64,000 nucleotides of DNA, from positions 310,001 through 374,000 of the forward strand of contig JAFEUB010001787.1 of assembly GCA_024529925.1 (NCBI GenBank), in the 5' to 3' direction. Positions 54,701 through 64,000 of this stretch are shown here, piece by piece. Source of the DNA: Ophthalmolycus amberensis. Lineage: Eukaryota > Chordata > Actinopteri > Perciformes > Zoarcidae. Positions within the stretch are counted from its first letter, which is position 1, and every line of letters begins with the position of its first letter. The notes under the pieces are model-generated. The model was not told the DNA's origin. It searched no databases and worked only from the letters and a program-made list of their open reading frames with translations. Position numbers and translations under genes: made by a program.

Positions 54701-56509
54701 CAGGAGTCGCTGGTCTACCGCTGCGTCGATCGGTTTGTTTGTTTGTGTTTTTGTGTGACTTTAATGAATTCAAATGACCAAACTACCCCTTTAAGGGAAC
54801 TCCACTCATTGCCTTGGGGAGTACTACTGCAGGAAGACAAGTTGTATAAAGTCTTTGGTGTCTCCAGAGGGAGATGTGCCTGATAAATGTCCTCAAGTGA
54901 TGTCACTTGAGCCAGAGTTGGTTGGGACTGAAGTCAACTTTTAACAAATTGAAGTTAACTTTTAACAAATGATCTTGCTGCCCGCTGCTCATCTCTGCTT
55001 GAGGCGTGAGGCTGCATTAGCCGAACAGTGAGCATTCTTGTTGCATTGTGGGTCGTAGCGTAATAGCCTTTATCATTTCCTTCACAATCAGCCACCTCCA
55101 CCTGCATCGGACACATGTGGGAGAAAAAACAAGCAGCCAATCACAGTCTTGTGGTGCTCATGTGATATCCAACAAGCCTCATGGCGGTTACAGGCGTCAG
55201 CTCCATAGCTACCGCAAAACCTGTTGACTCTAAACTTTAAATCAAGCTTATTGAATGAAAGCTACGGTATATCTTTTTCTTAGTAGTGCTATAGCCGTGA
55301 CTATAGCACAGATAACAATCACTGAGTCACAAACAGGTGAGATTTCCCAGCACTTGGCATGAATGTGTGTGTGTTTGTGTGTGTGACATCTTACCAAGTG
55401 TGTGTAAGAGTGAGTTTACGAAGTCAGTTGGGCACACACACATGCAGGTGTGTGTGTGCGCTCTATCTGCAGGTGTGTGTGTGTGTGTGTGTGTGTGTTT
55501 GTGACCATGTGTTTGTGACTAATTGGGAATTGTGAGGCTCCAGTCTCCCGTTTCCATCTCCATGACAACCTTGTGTGGAATCCCTTCCAAACCTTGCCCT
55601 CCTCCGCCTCCTCGCTCCCCCTGGCTTTCCTACTTTCAAAAACAACTCACCAACACACTCACGCTCTCGGCTTTTCTTCGTCTGTCTGTCAACCTCTGCG
55701 GCTTCAGATGGAATGGCGGAGGAGTTTTCTCAGCCCCCCCCCCCCGTCCCGTCGCACGCTCTTACTTCACACTGTCACGTCAGACACAACACGGCAGTCG
55801 GTTTCCACCTTTCTGTCCATCATCGCAGAGCTGTGCTCTCTCCTTTTTTTAAATGTTCTTTTGCTGCTTGTCAAAGTTGACGGAGGTGAAGTAAAGTGAG
55901 GACAGCAGCAGTTTTCAGTCCCCCCCCCCCCCCCCCTCACAGAAATGTCCATGCTGTTCACCACCTGGTCTTTTATTCGTCAGGTTTTCCATTGAAAACC
56001 CACTAATCAGTCAAATGTACTGTTATAAATTCCTTTTCTCTACAAGTGCTGCAATTCATTCATTTTTGTCATCCCGTTTAATTTAGTCTTTGGTCACAGG
56101 GGACTCCTTGGCCTTCAGTCATATGAAACATATGGCGGTAAACTGTAATCATTTTCGTGGCACACACCGCCGAGGTGGGTGTGTCGATCCTGATGTGGGT
56201 GGGAAAGTTCCGCCTACTCTGTTCAGCTTTAATCACTACAATCTCACCTGTGACAGAAAGGTGGCTCACAAAATGTGTTCCCTGTTATCTGGAGAGACTC
56301 TGGACTGTCTGACAGTCTCTATGATATTATACAGACAAAAATGTCAGCAATATATCACTACAACTGAATCCTTGCCATAAGTGTCATAAGTGCCATAAGT
56401 CAACATATATTGTATTGATGACAGTAATTATTTATGAAAATTATGCTACCTACCCACCATAGGGATTTATATCAGGAGGAGAAGGACCTTAAGCAAGCAT
56501 TAACTAGCA
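51746..56509. other. 4.8-kb stretch without recognised exons
   Basis: The region contains unclassified dispersed repeats. One is a fragment related to the 27012-type hAT at about 53990-54090 (GGGTCAAACAAACAC then GTGTGAAACCAG). There is a (GT)n tract near 55473-55498 and C-runs near 55734-55746 and 55919-55936. No conserved protein motif was found on either strand. Confidence 0.5.
53990..54100 (+). mobile_element. Old fragment of the 27012-type hAT element
   Basis: GGGTCAAACAAACAC, CGGCCTGTGTGAAAC and AACATTG line up in order and direction with the interior of the hAT element (27475-27550). Highly diverged. Confidence 0.55.
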
Positions 56510-57180
56510 TCACAGGTTAAAAGCAGGTTGAAATAGGAGAGTTTTGAAAGTGGCGAGTGACGGAGAATGTCTGAGGTGCTGGGGGAGAGAGTTCCAGAGG
56601 GAGGGGGCAGCAATGGAGAAGGCCCTTTCCCCCCAGGGCCGTTGCTTGGACAGAGTAGGGGGGGTAAGGAGGTTGGCGTCGGCGTCGGCGGATCTGAGGT
56701 TGCGGTTGGTAGTGTGTCGGTGCAGGAGGTCAGAAAGGTAGGAAGGGGCTGGGCTTTGGAGGGCTTTATATGTGATGAAGATCATTTTGAACCGGATTCT
56801 TTGCTGTATGGGGTACCAGTGGAGGTTTTGAAGGACTGGGGTGATGTGATCTCTGGTGCGGAAGTGGGACAGTAGACTGGCAGCTGAGTTTTGGATGTAT
56901 CTACCGGTAGTTTGTTGATGATTTTGGTGGATGTGCCATACAGGATGCTGGTGCAGTAGTCCAGTCAAGAGGTGATGAATGCGGGAATGAGGGCTTCAGC
57001 AGCTGTGGAGACGGAGGGGCGTAGACAGGCAATGTACTTTTTAGATGGAAGAAGGATGTTTTTGTAAAACGATTGACCCAAAGAGAGGGTGTGATCAAAG
57101 ATGACACCAAGGTAACGGATGTGTGTGTTTAGATTATGATTTGAGGTAAGCAGTGCTGGGGCCGGGCGCATGTGGTAGTG
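56510..57180 (-). pseudogene. LINE (non-LTR retrotransposon) reverse transcriptase C-terminal remnant
   Basis: The open frame 56510-56968 ends in the typical fish LINE C-terminus: LHWYPIQQRIRFK, TYKALQ, PSYLSDLL, RNLRSADA, WGERAFSIAAPSLWNSLP and LATFKTLLF. Upstream, in shifted frames up to 57180, are the LGVIFD-type and AFITS segments of the same protein. Frame shifts and 5' truncation show that it is dead. The clade looks L2/CR1-like but was not tested. Confidence 0.85.
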
Positions 57181-57214
57181 TTCCAGAAACCTGAGAAACT
57201 ATTGAGAACTAACG

Positions 57215-57540
57215 AGTGCCAGGAGGCCGTACATTAGATCAAGGATATTGTCCAACACCCCAGGACTGAAGGTTCCAGACTTAAGCTCGCCATTTTCTCT
57301 TGCTGTTGATGTGTGTGATGTAGGGATTGGAGCTGTCCTTCTTCAGCTCGGTGAGGACGGCTGTGAAAGACCAGTGACATACTATTCCACAAAGTTATCC
57401 AAACGGCAACCGGCATATTCCACCACTGACAAAGAGGCTTTGGTGTTGGCCATGAAGCTTTTTGAAATTGATCATGGTTTACCACAATCAGTTTGCTTTC
57501 CTGGCAAAGTTCCAGTGTGTCAATGGTTGAGTGTTCGGAT
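57215..57540 (+). pseudogene. Ty3/gypsy-type RNase H fragment
   Basis: The frame contains a DVCDVGIGAVLLQ block, ERPVTYYSTKLSKRQ and YSTTDKEALVLAMKLF, the RNase H signature of Ty3-type pol. No reverse transcriptase or integrase is attached. It is a small remnant directly beside the LINE fragment. Confidence 0.8.
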
Positions 57541-59440
57541 GGAGCACTCGATAACATTGAGCACATTTCACCAGACATTTTAGCTGTTTTCTCTTACAAA
57601 CTCCGAACGTTTTCCGGAGAATCGGGTCCGGATATTATCAGGAGTTGCAATTTCACGCATGTATCACCCAACCGGAGCTTGTCTGTGTCAGACCCGTTAT
57701 AACCTACTGGAAATACTCTATAATACTCCAATACTTTATGGTCTCAATCTCGAGTTTCAAGTCTTCTTCAATACAGCATGATGTTCATTTTGTAAATTAT
57801 GGTCCAGTTTAGAGTCAAATAAACATAAAGTGGAGTATGCTTTAGGACGGGCTTACTGTGATTGACAGGTCGCTGCCGCTACCAGAGCCGTGTACGCCGT
57901 CTTTACGTCACTCCTTCGCATTCCAAATATGTTAACTTCCGTTCATTGGTTGCGAAATAGCAAAAATGGCGACAGCCGTATTCCAAGATGGTGACGGCCA
58001 AACTTGAAGCTTCCAAACGATGGTCCACAAACCAATGGGTGACGTCACGACGACTACGTCCACTTCTTATACACAGTCTATGGACATGACACAAATACTC
58101 TAGGGCCACATATAGCTGGTTTGTAATTTGTTCACAATTGAGTCTCTTGCTGTTTTTTGATTTGTCTGACAATTTCGGAAGCAATTGTCCAGTTCGCCAT
58201 TTTCATTGGCGACTTCGTGTAAATGACCGTTCTTCTTCACCGTTGGTTGTTGGTGTTCCTGTCTTCCGGTTTTGCGTCAGCCGCATGATAGAAACGCCAT
58301 CAACGCAGTCTACTCGTTCATGGGGCATTACACCGACATCGTACGAGGGAGCTGGCAGGGTGAAGTCTCTTTAACGTCCGGTCGGAATTATTTTGACATT
58401 TGCGTTCTCACATACAGCTCCTCAGGAAAATGTCGAGATAAAATAATGAGGTTGCAGTACATATGTGATAGGGGCTTTAGTCTGCTGTTTGATGCTTACC
58501 CAGCAACAAACAACAGACAGACATTCAGCAGCCAAAGAGACAGGAGTCGGTGGAAACCAAACCAGAGCGAAAAAGGTGAGTGATTATTGGATGCATTCAT
58601 CAGGTGGACATTAATCGGAATGATTGCTAACATTGCTCTGTGTGTGCTGGATGTACATGAAGACATTTAATACGTTTGCCATATCAGCTTTAAGTCTGTC
58701 TATTTCTGTGTTTTTCTGCTCCCTAGTGGCTAAAAATCATTGAATGCAGCTTTAACCTAATTATGCCATAATATCTCCTGCTGACTCAAATGTGGACTCA
58801 CTAAGCATGTCAGAGCATCAAGTCACATGACTTCTTTTAGTGTTAAAGAGCGTTGACCATGACATTTCCATTATGGCCTCTCTTTCACAATGCCCACAAA
58901 GTAATGAGAGGATTCAAATGTTATGGAACTCACTGAGGTAAAAAAAACAGCTTGATGGAAAGGAGGGAACATCTGAATGAACAGAAATTAAGTGGGATGA
59001 AATCAAGAAGTAAGGAGGGCAGCGGAGTGGGGGTGGGGTGTAGATTATAGGGTGAGAAAGAAGCAGTGAGGACGGGCAAGTGAAAGCCACAAAATGAAGG
59101 AAGAAAGGGGGACCAAGATGGCGAGGGAGAACAAGGGAGGAGGAGGAGGCTCGAAAGGATGAAGGGATGGATGATGAAGGGGTGGGGTGTGAGGGTTCAG
59201 TGCAGGAGGGTGGTTTTGGGTGACAGGCCTCATTGAATAGACCTCTATTCTCCCCTCTGCTGGCTTCTCTTCTCATGCAAAACAGGCCTGTTCAGCCTCC
59301 CAGCCATCCGTCACACAACAGAAAGACCATGGCAGGCCCTTTACGAGCCTCACACTCGCATAATCCACCCCCCCACCCACCCACCCCACCATCTCTCAAC
59401 CCCACAATCCAGCACCCAACAGGGGGTGGAGTGGGTAACA
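57541..59440. other. No recognised gene; mixed repeat debris
   Basis: A short stretch near 57739-57775 (TATGGTCTCAATCTCGAGTTTCAAGTCTTC) resembles 9474-9504 in the mpdu1 upstream region. The 58020-58085 segment (TACACAGTCTATGGACATGAC) looks like a dispersed repeat end. The remaining ORFs carry no known motifs. Confidence 0.45.

Positions 59441-59443
<3 letters not shown>

Positions 59444-59497
<54 letters not shown>
59444..59497. repeat. (GT)n microsatellite
   Basis: About 27 GT units; a second GT tract follows at 59675-59714. Confidence 0.97.
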
Positions 59498-59500
<3 letters not shown>

Positions 59501-59672
59501 GCAGTTGGGGGATGGGTACGGGTGTATCTTCGCCAAAGTGCCTTTGGAAAAAGGGCCACCTAGGCTGAGAGCGGGACACAAAAAAAAAGCAGAGACGTAA
59601 CTTGTTTTGAGGCTGCATGGACGTCATATTGGGACACCGGGGAGGTTAGGAGGGGTTAACCTGCCTGGGATG

Positions 59673-59674
<2 letters not shown>

Positions 59675-59714
<40 letters not shown>
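59675..59714. repeat. (GT)n microsatellite
   Basis: About 20 GT units. Confidence 0.95.
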
Positions 59715-59717
<3 letters not shown>

Positions 59718-60387
59718 GGGAGTGGAACAGGGGGCCATTGAAAGTGTTGGTTCAGAGCTGCAAGTCAATGACAGCTGGAGGGAGCGCAGTTTATATTTGC
59801 GTTATTCGTGCGTGCTGGTGTGGGGCGCATATTCACATTCACTGTGCATGACAATGCATGTGTGTGGATGCTGCATACATGTGGAGGACGTTTAGCCGGT
59901 AGACATGGGAATGCCTTACGGCAGACACCAACAATGTCAAAATGAGAGCTACATAGAGCCTTTGCTGATCCCCTTGCCCCTCTGACAGTGAATCCCAGAT
60001 TCATGTAACTAGCCTGGTCGTCTCTCTTCAACTGCCGACGCCTGACTCCTCTTCAGCATTCAAGGTTCGGTCGACTCTGGGCAGTCGGGGCCAGTGCTGT
60101 CACTTCCCTCTTGACTGTCTTTTAGGCCTTGTAGTCATTTCAAAACTCCACTCGTTCTGCTTTATTCAGAGACTGAGGAGTCTGACTCGGAGTCCAACAG
60201 GCATTAAGCTAACGCTAATGTTATTAGTTCATGCTACGTCAGACGTCCACTCAAATTTTGTTTCTTAAATATTTAAATGATTAACAACTGATTTTTACAT
60301 TTTGTGTAATGTGATGTGCAAAAAAAGAACTGTCTGTAATAACATGTAATTAAATGACTAATTTGTTGGTTTTAAAGGGACAGTTCG

Positions 60388-60632
60388 CTGGGCGACCGTG
60401 GCTTACTGGGTAGAGAGGGTTGTCCGCCAACCGAAAGGTCACCGGTTCGATCCTCGGCTGCACCGTGTCCTGTGTCGAAGTGTCCCTGAGCAAGACACTG
60501 TACCCCTAACTGCTCCCCGGGCGCCTGTAATTGGCAGCCCACTGCTCCCTATATATACAGGGATGGGTCAAATGCAGAGAATAATTTCCCCACTGTGGGA
60601 CTAATAAAGGAATGTTTCTTCTTTCTTCTTCT
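60388..60632 (+). mobile_element. tRNA-derived SINE
   Basis: The head has RNA polymerase III box A-like TGGCTTACTGGGTAGAGAGG (60399-60418) and box B-like GGTTCGATCC (60444-60453), spaced as in tRNA genes. A conserved body follows (CTGAGCAAGACACTGTACCCC), then the tail CCCCACTGTGGGACTAATAAA and a TTCTTC repeat. It resembles fish SINEs that share a LINE 3' tail. It is not a functional tRNA: no cloverleaf end is kept. Confidence 0.85.
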
Positions 60633-63311
60633 AAAAGCTATGTCATATAGTCCCATTGTGTTGGAGAGAAGACAGACGTCTCTACGGTCGACATCACAGT
60701 TACAGGTGATCACAGGAAGCAGCAAGGCACACTTCTGATCCCAATCTGATCCACTTCTGGCCCACTTCTGAACCCAATCACAGCCGGCTGTGATGAGAAA
60801 AGACACTCCTGAAACTTTCAAGTGTAGACAGAAGAATAGTGCTGTCTGGTGTTAAATGACTCTTCAAAAAAAGATCATTACCGTTTTTGGATGCTGTTTA
60901 TGGATCCAAACCTGTGTTGGTTTGCTATGCCTGCTGTCAAAATACTCCACTTTCTTTTTTTTTAAATGACAGACGACAATCCAATCCAAACAAACAAAAA
61001 AAGACATTGTCCACAAACCCAAATGTTCCACCAAATCAAGTTCAGTAAACCAGTCCTCGGCACACTCATTTTCTATCTCCCTGAGCACCCACTGATTCAA
61101 ACGCACTCTTTTGCAATCACTTTCACACAAATCATCCCTCATGTTAATGCCAAATTCAAACCGGCGGATAAAAGCACAGGAAAGAAACAGAGAGGGACAA
61201 GAGTTGCACTCACTGACCAATTCCCCATGAAATCAATGAACAACGTTAGACATCCCACCGGGATCCAACAGCAACATGACAACAAATGACCTGCTTAAGT
61301 CCAGGATGTTAATTCTAATGTTATTCCTAAAATACTGGGCAAGTACACACGGCACACACTATTTTAGAGAAGTATTCCCCAGAATGCATTGCTCTAATAA
61401 CCCCCTGCTGCACTGTAACTACTCAGCCCGAGTTCGAACATGTGCGGGACGGCCCGCAAATCAAAAGAAATAAATCGTTCAACCACTTAAACAAATTCAT
61501 GAATTCTGAGTCCATCTGGGACTGACATAAAGCAGCCACGTCTGCAGCTGAGTGGGTGGCCCTCGCACTCACACCCGGGGGCTCCCCAGCACAACTACAG
61601 TCTGATCTGTTGGCTGGCGAGCTGCAGCAGATTAGGCGCTGCTCAAGGGCACCTCAGCCGTGGCGGTGAGGGAGGTGTGAGGGCTGCTCTTTCAATATTT
61701 ATCCAGTCAGTTGGGGAATCGAACATCATGTGGTCTTATTTGTCGCTGTCTGGATGGATAGTTTGGCTTCTATTACTATCTCCGCCAGGGTTAAGCCTGT
61801 GAGGAGATAATGTGTTGGACCATGTGCGTGCATGTGTCTGTCTGTCTGTCCGCAGCTAAACTTGCATACTGCTGGACACGTCAGCTTAATATTTGTTGTG
61901 CTCATTTATGATTGTGTGCTCAAGGACCTCTCTTGATTACAGTGATTCATACATAAAAATAAAAAAAATCGACACATAGCCGGAACAATTGAGTGAGATT
62001 CAACTCTTCTTTGTTTGGGAGGGGAGAGGGAGACACAAATATCTGCACTCTTCTGAGTGCACTTTTCTAGTTTACATCACTTTTCTCTTGGTTTAATTCA
62101 AATGATGTATTAACCAATGACTGGTGACCACCGGAACCCATTTCACATGATATTTCCCAACTTTCTATTGCTTGAACACTCAATCGGATCTTATAATGGA
62201 ACTCATTTTGAGACAAATACACCAGCTTAACCAATAAAAAAGATTAAATGGATGTTTTGTCTGCTAAAATCAACCAAAAAAAGGCCCTGTAAACCAGTTA
62301 GTACGGCAGAGCTCAAAGGCTCGGGTCCTGTATGAGTTTAAAACGCTCTCATGATGTTAAATTCTTCCTGATTGTGATTCTACGTGCTATTTGAAAGGAG
62401 AGAGGGTTCTTTCTCCAGTTTGAGTTGCTTTCACACAGTGATCCTGCCAGTTAACTTTACAGGTCCTGCTGTGGAGAAGAAAGAACAAGGTCTCCCTCTG
62501 GTGGAGAGCACCTGAAACCCAGAGTCCATATTCCTCAGTGTGAGAAATCTGTCTTGAGGGGTCCGAGCCTTAGGACTCAGAGAAAAGGTGTTTCAATAAA
62601 CTAAGGGTTATAAATAAAATAGCTACTTGTTTTTGGCAATTTAGGTAATGGAGTAATTTAGTTTTGCATCCATATAAATGTTAAAAGGACTTTCTTTGTA
62701 CCGGAAACGTGTTAAACCAGAGTTTTATAATATCTAGCAAGATTACACGTACAAAAACTCAGCAGTCTTCATGATTACTGTGTACTTAGTGTGTATAAGT
62801 ATATATTATTTATCAACTAAGAAGAATTCTATACTGTCTCTCTCGCGCGCTGCATAAAAGATGCAGGGTTGCTTGGCACAATGTTAAGATGCCTATAGTT
62901 ACAAAAAGATTAAGCTTCCAATAGAAACTACTTCGACTTTTCAGGCAAACATGAACATTCAATAGAATATCTGCACATTTTTAAAACCAACATTTAAAAT
63001 TGAACATTTTAAGCAATTTAAATTGCCAGTGACTATTCAAGATAATAATTTACTCAGATTAAATACAATGTTCTTAATCTTCTAAATAGTTTTAATTCCT
63101 TCAAAATACCCAAAGAAAATATGATTTAACGGACCAGGAAATAGTCCACCCCGTAAGGCTGTGAATTCATTGTTCGGATTCATTGACAGGAATCTGTTTG
63201 CAGTCCCATTTAATTATGTGATTATTTTTCACTCAATCATGAAGCCAAACTTTTGTCATGGGCTACATTTTCTGTATATCTGGGAAAGAAATTCAAAACA
63301 TGCAACCAGTG

Positions 63312-63313
<2 letters not shown>
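60633..63313. other. 2.7-kb stretch with no recognised gene
   Basis: AT-rich, with short frames lacking known motifs on both strands. Nothing structural stands out beyond short A and T runs. Confidence 0.5.
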
Positions 63314-63370
<57 letters not shown>

Positions 63371-63380
63371 TACACATACA
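63314..63380. repeat. (TA)n followed by (CA)n microsatellite
   Basis: About 24 TA units (63314-63361), then CA-rich sequence adjoining the Tc1-like terminus. Confidence 0.95.
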
Positions 63381-63381
63381 C

Positions 63382-64000
63382 TCACCGGACACTTTAGGTA
63401 CACCTTGCTATTCCGGGTTGGACCCCTTTTGCCTTCAGAACTGCCTTAATTCTTCGTAGCATAGATTCAACAAGGTGTTGGAAACATTCCTCACAGATTT
63501 TGGTCCATATCGACATGATAGCATCACAGCAGTTGCTGCAGATTTGTCGGCTGCACAACCATGATGCAGATCTCCCGCTCTCTATTGGATTGAGATGTGG
63601 TGACTGTGGAGGCCATTGGAGTACAGTGAACTCATTGTCATGTTCAAGAAACCAGTTTGAGGTGATTTGAGACATGTGGCATGCGCTGCATTATCCTGCT
63701 AGAAGTAGCCATCAGAAGATGGGTCCACTGTGGTCATAAAGGGATGGACATGGTCAGCAACAATACTCAGGCAGGCCGTGGAGTTTAAAAGATGCTCAAT
63801 TGGTACTAAGGGGCCTAAAGTGTGCCAAGAAAATACCCCCCACACCATTACCGTTGCTACAAGGCAGGATGGATCCATGCATTCATGCCAAATTCTGACC
63901 CTACCATCTGAATGTCGCAGCTGAAATCGAGACTCAGACCAGGCAATGTTTTTCCAATCTTCTATTGTCACATGTTGGTGAGCCTGTGTGAATTGTAGCC
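63382..64000 (-). pseudogene. Tc1-like transposase remnant, running off the window
   Basis: The plus strand begins with a Tc1-type end (CACCGGACACTTTAGGTACACC). On the minus strand the transposase can be followed in pieces: WKNIAWSESRFQLRHSDGR and VMVWGVFSWHTLGPLVPIE (63699-63971), the GYF..QDNA segment with an in-frame TAG near 63705, then SNWFLEHDNEFTVLQWPPQSPHLNPIE (63394-63675). The second aspartate (QDNA) and final glutamate (NPIE) of the DDE triad are visible, but stops and frameshifts break the protein. The 5' part of the gene and the other terminus lie to the right of the window. Confidence 0.88.

Noticed and set aside
56544..56875. Plus-strand frames of 65 and 102 codons
   Set aside because: Antisense of the LINE remnant.
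60388..60470. Possible tRNA gene
   Set aside because: Box A and B are present but the body and tail are those of a SINE and no acceptor stem closes.

Overview
This is nuclear DNA of a teleost fish. It has spliced genes with GT-AG introns, dense fish-type repeats (hAT, Tc1/mariner, LINE, SINE, an endogenous retrovirus, Ty3 remnants) and long CA, TA and TTTA microsatellites. A SoxB1 gene of the fish sox19 type sits next to mpdu1. This matches the SOX15-MPDU1 neighbourhood of human 17p13.1, since sox19 is the fish counterpart of SOX15.

Left part (1-34.9 kb): a recently rearranged, multiply duplicated region. It holds two near-identical copies of mpdu1 (mannose-P-dolichol utilization defect 1, seven coding exons, + strand). 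Copy A (9576-26357) is split by a 13.87-kb insert in intron 4; copy B (29330-33665) is compact. The insert (11592-25457) carries, on the minus strand, a nectin-4-like immunoglobulin receptor cut in its transmembrane exon at one end. At the other end it carries an FcR-gamma (FCER1G)-like ITAM gene, also cut in its transmembrane exon. The two cut exons would join in frame if the insert's ends were originally adjacent. The insert can therefore be read as a circularly permuted copy of one receptor gene (signal peptide, V and two further Ig domains, membrane span, ITAM tail). A second partial copy of the receptor (exons 2-4) fills 1-4304 and abuts a truncated endogenous retrovirus (4305-7376). The geometry implies a tandem repeat of about 15.05 kb running off the left edge.

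Middle (34.9-47 kb): no recognisable coding exon, only repeats, a palindromic MITE with a minisatellite core, a GC-rich stretch near 43.7-44.2 kb and a Tc1-type MITE.

Right part (47-64 kb): the two-exon sox19 gene on the minus strand (47300-50711), with a (TA)n tract of more than 200 bp in its intron. After it comes about 13 kb without recognisable host exons, holding LINE, Ty3 and hAT fragments, a tRNA-derived SINE and, at the edge, a decayed Tc1-like transposase.

MPDU1 acts in dolichol-linked sugar use in the ER and Sox19 is a transcription factor. The immune receptor block is foreign to this neighbourhood: human NECTIN4 and FCER1G lie near each other at 1q23.3, not beside MPDU1. Near-identity of the duplicates means assembly error must be excluded.
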